64,000 nucleotides of DNA from Pseudomonas hormoni (GTDB taxonomy: Bacteria > Pseudomonadota > Gammaproteobacteria > Pseudomonadales > Pseudomonadaceae). The DNA lies in the NCBI RefSeq assembly GCF_018502625.1, contig NZ_CP075566.1, positions 4,264,001 to 4,328,000 of the forward strand, given 5' to 3'. The number at the start of each line of letters is the position of its first letter. Positions within the stretch are counted from its first letter, which is position 1. The notes beneath the pieces are model-generated. The model saw only the letters and a program-made list of their open reading frames with translations. It was not told where the DNA came from and made no database searches. Positions 61,613 through 64,000 of this stretch are shown piece after piece. The position numbers were made by a program, and so were the translations under genes.

Positions 61613-62116
61613 ACCTCTTCTCCAGTGATAATCTTATTCTTTATCCACACCGCGAAGGCGGGAACCAATATGCAATTCGTTAACCGTTGAGAAATAGAGA
61701 AACCCCTGAAAAATCTAAGCACGCTACTTCACCAATTGCCAGGAAACTGGCATCTTAATCTGTGAGGTGGGGAACGTCACCCTTTACGCTCGTTTTTTTC
61801 TCAAACGTGGCGTGTCGATGCAAAAATGTGAGCGTGATCCCGCCGGCTCTTGCACGCAGCAGCACAGGAAGTCCTGAGCAATTACTAATGCAACCACGCC
61901 GAAATTTGGCACCTAAATGCTCACCTAGTACCAGCACCCGTATCAGCGCCTGACTCGTGATGACTCTGGACGCAGTATCAAACGGTCCATTAACCACTAC
62001 ATAATTATCAAGCCACTTGAACCTCTGCATAGATTCCATTGCCTCAAATCAATTTTTTTTGAGCAGAAATGCAGGTAGGGTAAGATGTGCGATTTATCGA
62101 TCGAGACGCTTTAGTA
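61613..62116. other. 504-bp divergent intergenic region of the glycan cluster
   Basis: Contains AT-rich promoter-like sequence for both directions, the perfect hairpin TGCCAGGAAACTGGCA (61737-61752, GAAA loop), and a 94-codon leftward ORF at 61755-62039. No conserved gene is seen. The region looks less AT-rich in its middle part than on either side. Confidence 0.55.
61755..62039 (-). CDS. Hypothetical protein, doubtful
   Basis: A 94-residue open frame (MESMQRFKWLDNYVVVNGPF...). No family recognised. Its ATG has GAGG only 2 nt upstream, but an internal ATG at 62030 has better spacing. Nothing else supports it. It would be the leader-proximal gene of the leftward unit. Confidence 0.3.
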   Translation of the reverse strand: MESMQRFKWLDNYVVVNGPFDTASRVITSQALIRVLVLGEHLGAKFRRGCISNCSGLPVLLRARAGGITLTFLHRHATFEKKTSVKGDVPHLTD

Positions 62117-63064
62117 ATGAAATTTTCTATCGTCGCCACGCTGTACCAGTCAGCACCTCACGTTGAGGAGTTTTACCAGCGCGCTAAGCGCGTCGCCGAA
62201 AAGCACGCAGGTGATAATTACGAAATCATCCTGGTCAATGACGGATCACCCGATGCTAGCCTTGAAATAGCCGCCAATCTGTCAGCCAAAGACAAACACC
62301 TCGTTGTGCTGGACCTCTCGCGCAATTTTGGGCACCACAAAGCCATGATGACCGGCTTGGCGTACGCGACGGGCGACCAAGTCTTCTTGATCGATAGCGA
62401 CCTCGAAGAAGAGCCTGAGTGGCTTTCAAAATTTCAAGCAGTCTTGACTGACGAGGATTGCGATGTTGTCTATGGAGTCCAAGCCAAGCGTAAAGGCGGA
62501 TTCTGCGAGCAGTTTTCGGGCTCACTTTTTTACCGGCTTTTCCGCGCACTAACTGGAATTGAACAACCAGACAACATTGTAACAGCCCGCCTGATGTCCA
62601 GACGATATGTGAATGCCCTTCTCTTACATAAAGAAAGAGAACTGAACATCGGTGGCTTATGGGTTATTACTGGCTTTAAACAGACCCCACTGGAAATAAA
62701 AAAACATTCAACCAGCCCTACCACTTATTCTCTCGGAAAAAAAATAAGCCACTTGGTCAACGCAGTAACCTCTTTCAGCAGTTTGCCACTGGTTTTTACG
62801 TTTTACTCTGGACTCATTATATCCACAACCGCAATTGCATTTATTTCTTTACTAACCTTGAAATACCTAATAGTTTCCACAATACCCAGCGGATACACCT
62901 CCATTGTGTGCTCCATCTGGCTGTTCTCCGGACTAATAATTTTCTTTATTGGCATTCAAGGAATTTACATATCAAAAATTTTTATCGAAATCAAACAAAG
63001 ACCCTATACAATCATTCGTCAAGTTTATAGCACAAAAGGCATTAACGATGACCACCAAAAATAA
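62117..63064 (+). CDS. DPM1/GtrB-like family 2 glycosyltransferase
   Basis: A 315-residue membrane-anchored transferase: nucleotide-sugar part with ILVNDGSPDAS and DSDLEEEPE (DxD at residues 93-95), RNFGHHKAMMTGLAYATGD, and two C-terminal helices (about 230-260 and 270-293). The family transfers sugars to polyprenyl phosphate, the partner of GtrA flippases. ATG at 62117. It overlaps the next gene by 17 nt. Confidence 0.88.
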   Translation: MKFSIVATLYQSAPHVEEFYQRAKRVAEKHAGDNYEIILVNDGSPDASLEIAANLSAKDKHLVVLDLSRNFGHHKAMMTGLAYATGDQVFLIDSDLEEEPEWLSKFQAVLTDEDCDVVYGVQAKRKGGFCEQFSGSLFYRLFRALTGIEQPDNIVTARLMSRRYVNALLLHKERELNIGGLWVITGFKQTPLEIKKHSTSPTTYSLGKKISHLVNAVTSFSSLPLVFTFYSGLIISTTAIAFISLLTLKYLIVSTIPSGYTSIVCSIWLFSGLIIFFIGIQGIYISKIFIEIKQRPYTIIRQVYSTKGINDDHQK

Positions 63065-63860
63065 TCCTCCGCAGTCGGCCTATGGAATACTGGAGAGGGT
63101 CGTTACAACGACACACGCTGACGAGGTTGTAGAGCAAGTACAAAATGTCGGATATGCTATTTTTGAGGCAGGACTTTCAGAAGAGCAGTTGGACGGGCTA
63201 CGCGTCAGCTTCCAAAAAACACGCGAACTTTACATAGACACGTTTGGAGCTGAATTCCTTAAGAAGCTTGACGAATACCACACCATTCGAGCGCCAATGT
63301 TCTATGGTGATAGTGCCTTTCTTGGCCTTGCACTAAACAGAGATCTAATGACCATTGTAGGCCGACTCATCAAAGGTAAATTTATACTCAATCAACAGAA
63401 CTGCCTAATTAACCCCCCCAACAAAGACTACAATCAAGGAGCATGGCACCGGGACTTACCGTACCAACATTTTGTTTCGAGCTCGCCACTAGCTATCAAC
63501 GCACTGTTTTGCATCGACGATTTCACCACGAGCAATGGAGCCACCTACGTATTGCCTGCATCACACAAGTCAGAGGAATTTCCATCTCCAAGCTACATTA
63601 AAAATAATGCGATTCAGATATCAGCAAAAGCAGGATCATTCATCATACTGGACTGCATGACATTTCATTCCGGCGGCTTTAACTCCACGCCCATAGAGCG
63701 ACGCGCTATCAATCACGTATTTACAATTCCATATTTCAAACAACAAATTAACATCCCAGCAAACTTAAACCCAGAAAACCTTGACGACATAGAAAAGCAA
63801 ATATTAGGTTTCAACTATACCGAACCAAAATCTGTGACTGATTATTTTTCAACTCGATAG
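63048..63860 (+). CDS. Phytanoyl-CoA dioxygenase (PhyH) family protein
   Basis: A 270-residue Fe(II)/2-oxoglutarate dioxygenase. The iron triad is His134 and Asp136 in AWHRDLPY and His207 in DCMTFHSGG; the 2-oxoglutarate Arg is 218 or 219 in IERRAINH. These enzymes hydroxylate small molecules, lipids or sugars. Coupled with the glycosyltransferase, it probably modifies a glycan precursor. The usual fold and length are complete. Confidence 0.85.
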   Translation: MTTKNNPPQSAYGILERVVTTTHADEVVEQVQNVGYAIFEAGLSEEQLDGLRVSFQKTRELYIDTFGAEFLKKLDEYHTIRAPMFYGDSAFLGLALNRDLMTIVGRLIKGKFILNQQNCLINPPNKDYNQGAWHRDLPYQHFVSSSPLAINALFCIDDFTTSNGATYVLPASHKSEEFPSPSYIKNNAIQISAKAGSFIILDCMTFHSGGFNSTPIERRAINHVFTIPYFKQQINIPANLNPENLDDIEKQILGFNYTEPKSVTDYFSTR

Positions 63861-64000
63861 AACCAGCCAACTTACAAAAAAGAAACTACAAATGACCAAA
63901 ACATTAGAATCTCTTCAAAAACCCTAAAACAAAAATACTCCGCAGAAAGGATAGACCAAGACTCAATGTGAATACACCCGCTTAATCACACAACAGAGAA
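63861..64000. other. AT-rich stretch at the right edge
   Basis: 140 bp after the PhyH gene. No gene, hairpin or promoter is evident; sequence is A-rich and may be the start of another intergenic region. Confidence 0.5.

Overview
The window is chromosomal DNA of a fluorescent Pseudomonas (P. fluorescens group). Evidence is the gene content and order (fadD2-hydrolase-maoC, the glucose/Entner-Doudoroff regulon with HexR, arcDABC, the second glycine-cleavage operon with its regulator GcsR), the GC-rich codon use, and many P. fluorescens-type REP/REPIN inverted repeats. From about 57.1 kb to the end, base composition turns visibly AT-richer and the genes become those of a surface-polysaccharide cluster, which suggests an accessory island next to a conserved backbone.

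Layout: 0-2 kb, lipid/fatty-acid genes (partial fadD2, an alpha/beta hydrolase, a MaoC hydratase). 2.2-5.2 kb, an AaeAB-like efflux operon (HlyD adaptor, DUF1656, FUSC pump). 5.4-8.2 kb, single genes (four-helix-bundle protein, DUF3820, PLP enzyme, intradiol dioxygenase). 8.5-28.2 kb, a large glucose block: zwf-pgl-eda facing hexR, glucose-6-phosphate mutarotase, OprB porin and the GtsABCD glucose ABC transporter, an AGE-family epimerase, the GltR/GtrS two-component system, glk, edd, and divergent gap and mgsA. HexR-type operators (TTGT-N7-ACAA) sit in the edd-gap and zwf promoters, and A-rich Hfq/Crc-type motifs precede several of the uptake genes. 28.2-33.3 kb, an iron-regulated haem uptake system: ECF sigma factor, FecR anti-sigma, TonB receptor and haem oxygenase. 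33.4-38.7 kb, a DUF454 protein, a chemoreceptor, a CoA-transferase of unusual domain order and an AlkA glycosylase. 38.7-45.9 kb, the arginine deiminase pathway arcDABC with an Anr-type promoter, a second divergent ArcD-like antiporter and a DUF5064 gene. 46.1-54.0 kb, gcsR then gcvH-gcvP-sdaA-gcvT behind a sigma-54 promoter with three GcsR-type sites. 54.4-56.4 kb, a cold-shock protein, an RDD protein and nadA.

A 451-bp IS66-derived deletion element with inverted ends lies exactly between nadA and the polysaccharide cluster (57.2-63.9 kb). That cluster has a leftward set (WbqC-like, two methyltransferases, NeuD/PglD-like acyltransferase, beta-propeller glycosidase, GtrA-like membrane protein) and a rightward pair (DPM1/GtrB-like glycosyltransferase, PhyH-type dioxygenase). 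It contains a 12-bp C/G homopolymer that could support phase variation. This cluster is the least described part of the window. The other unusual items are a (AAC)12 in-frame microsatellite in the haem receptor, the permuted CoA-transferase and the gcs2-type operon lacking glyA.
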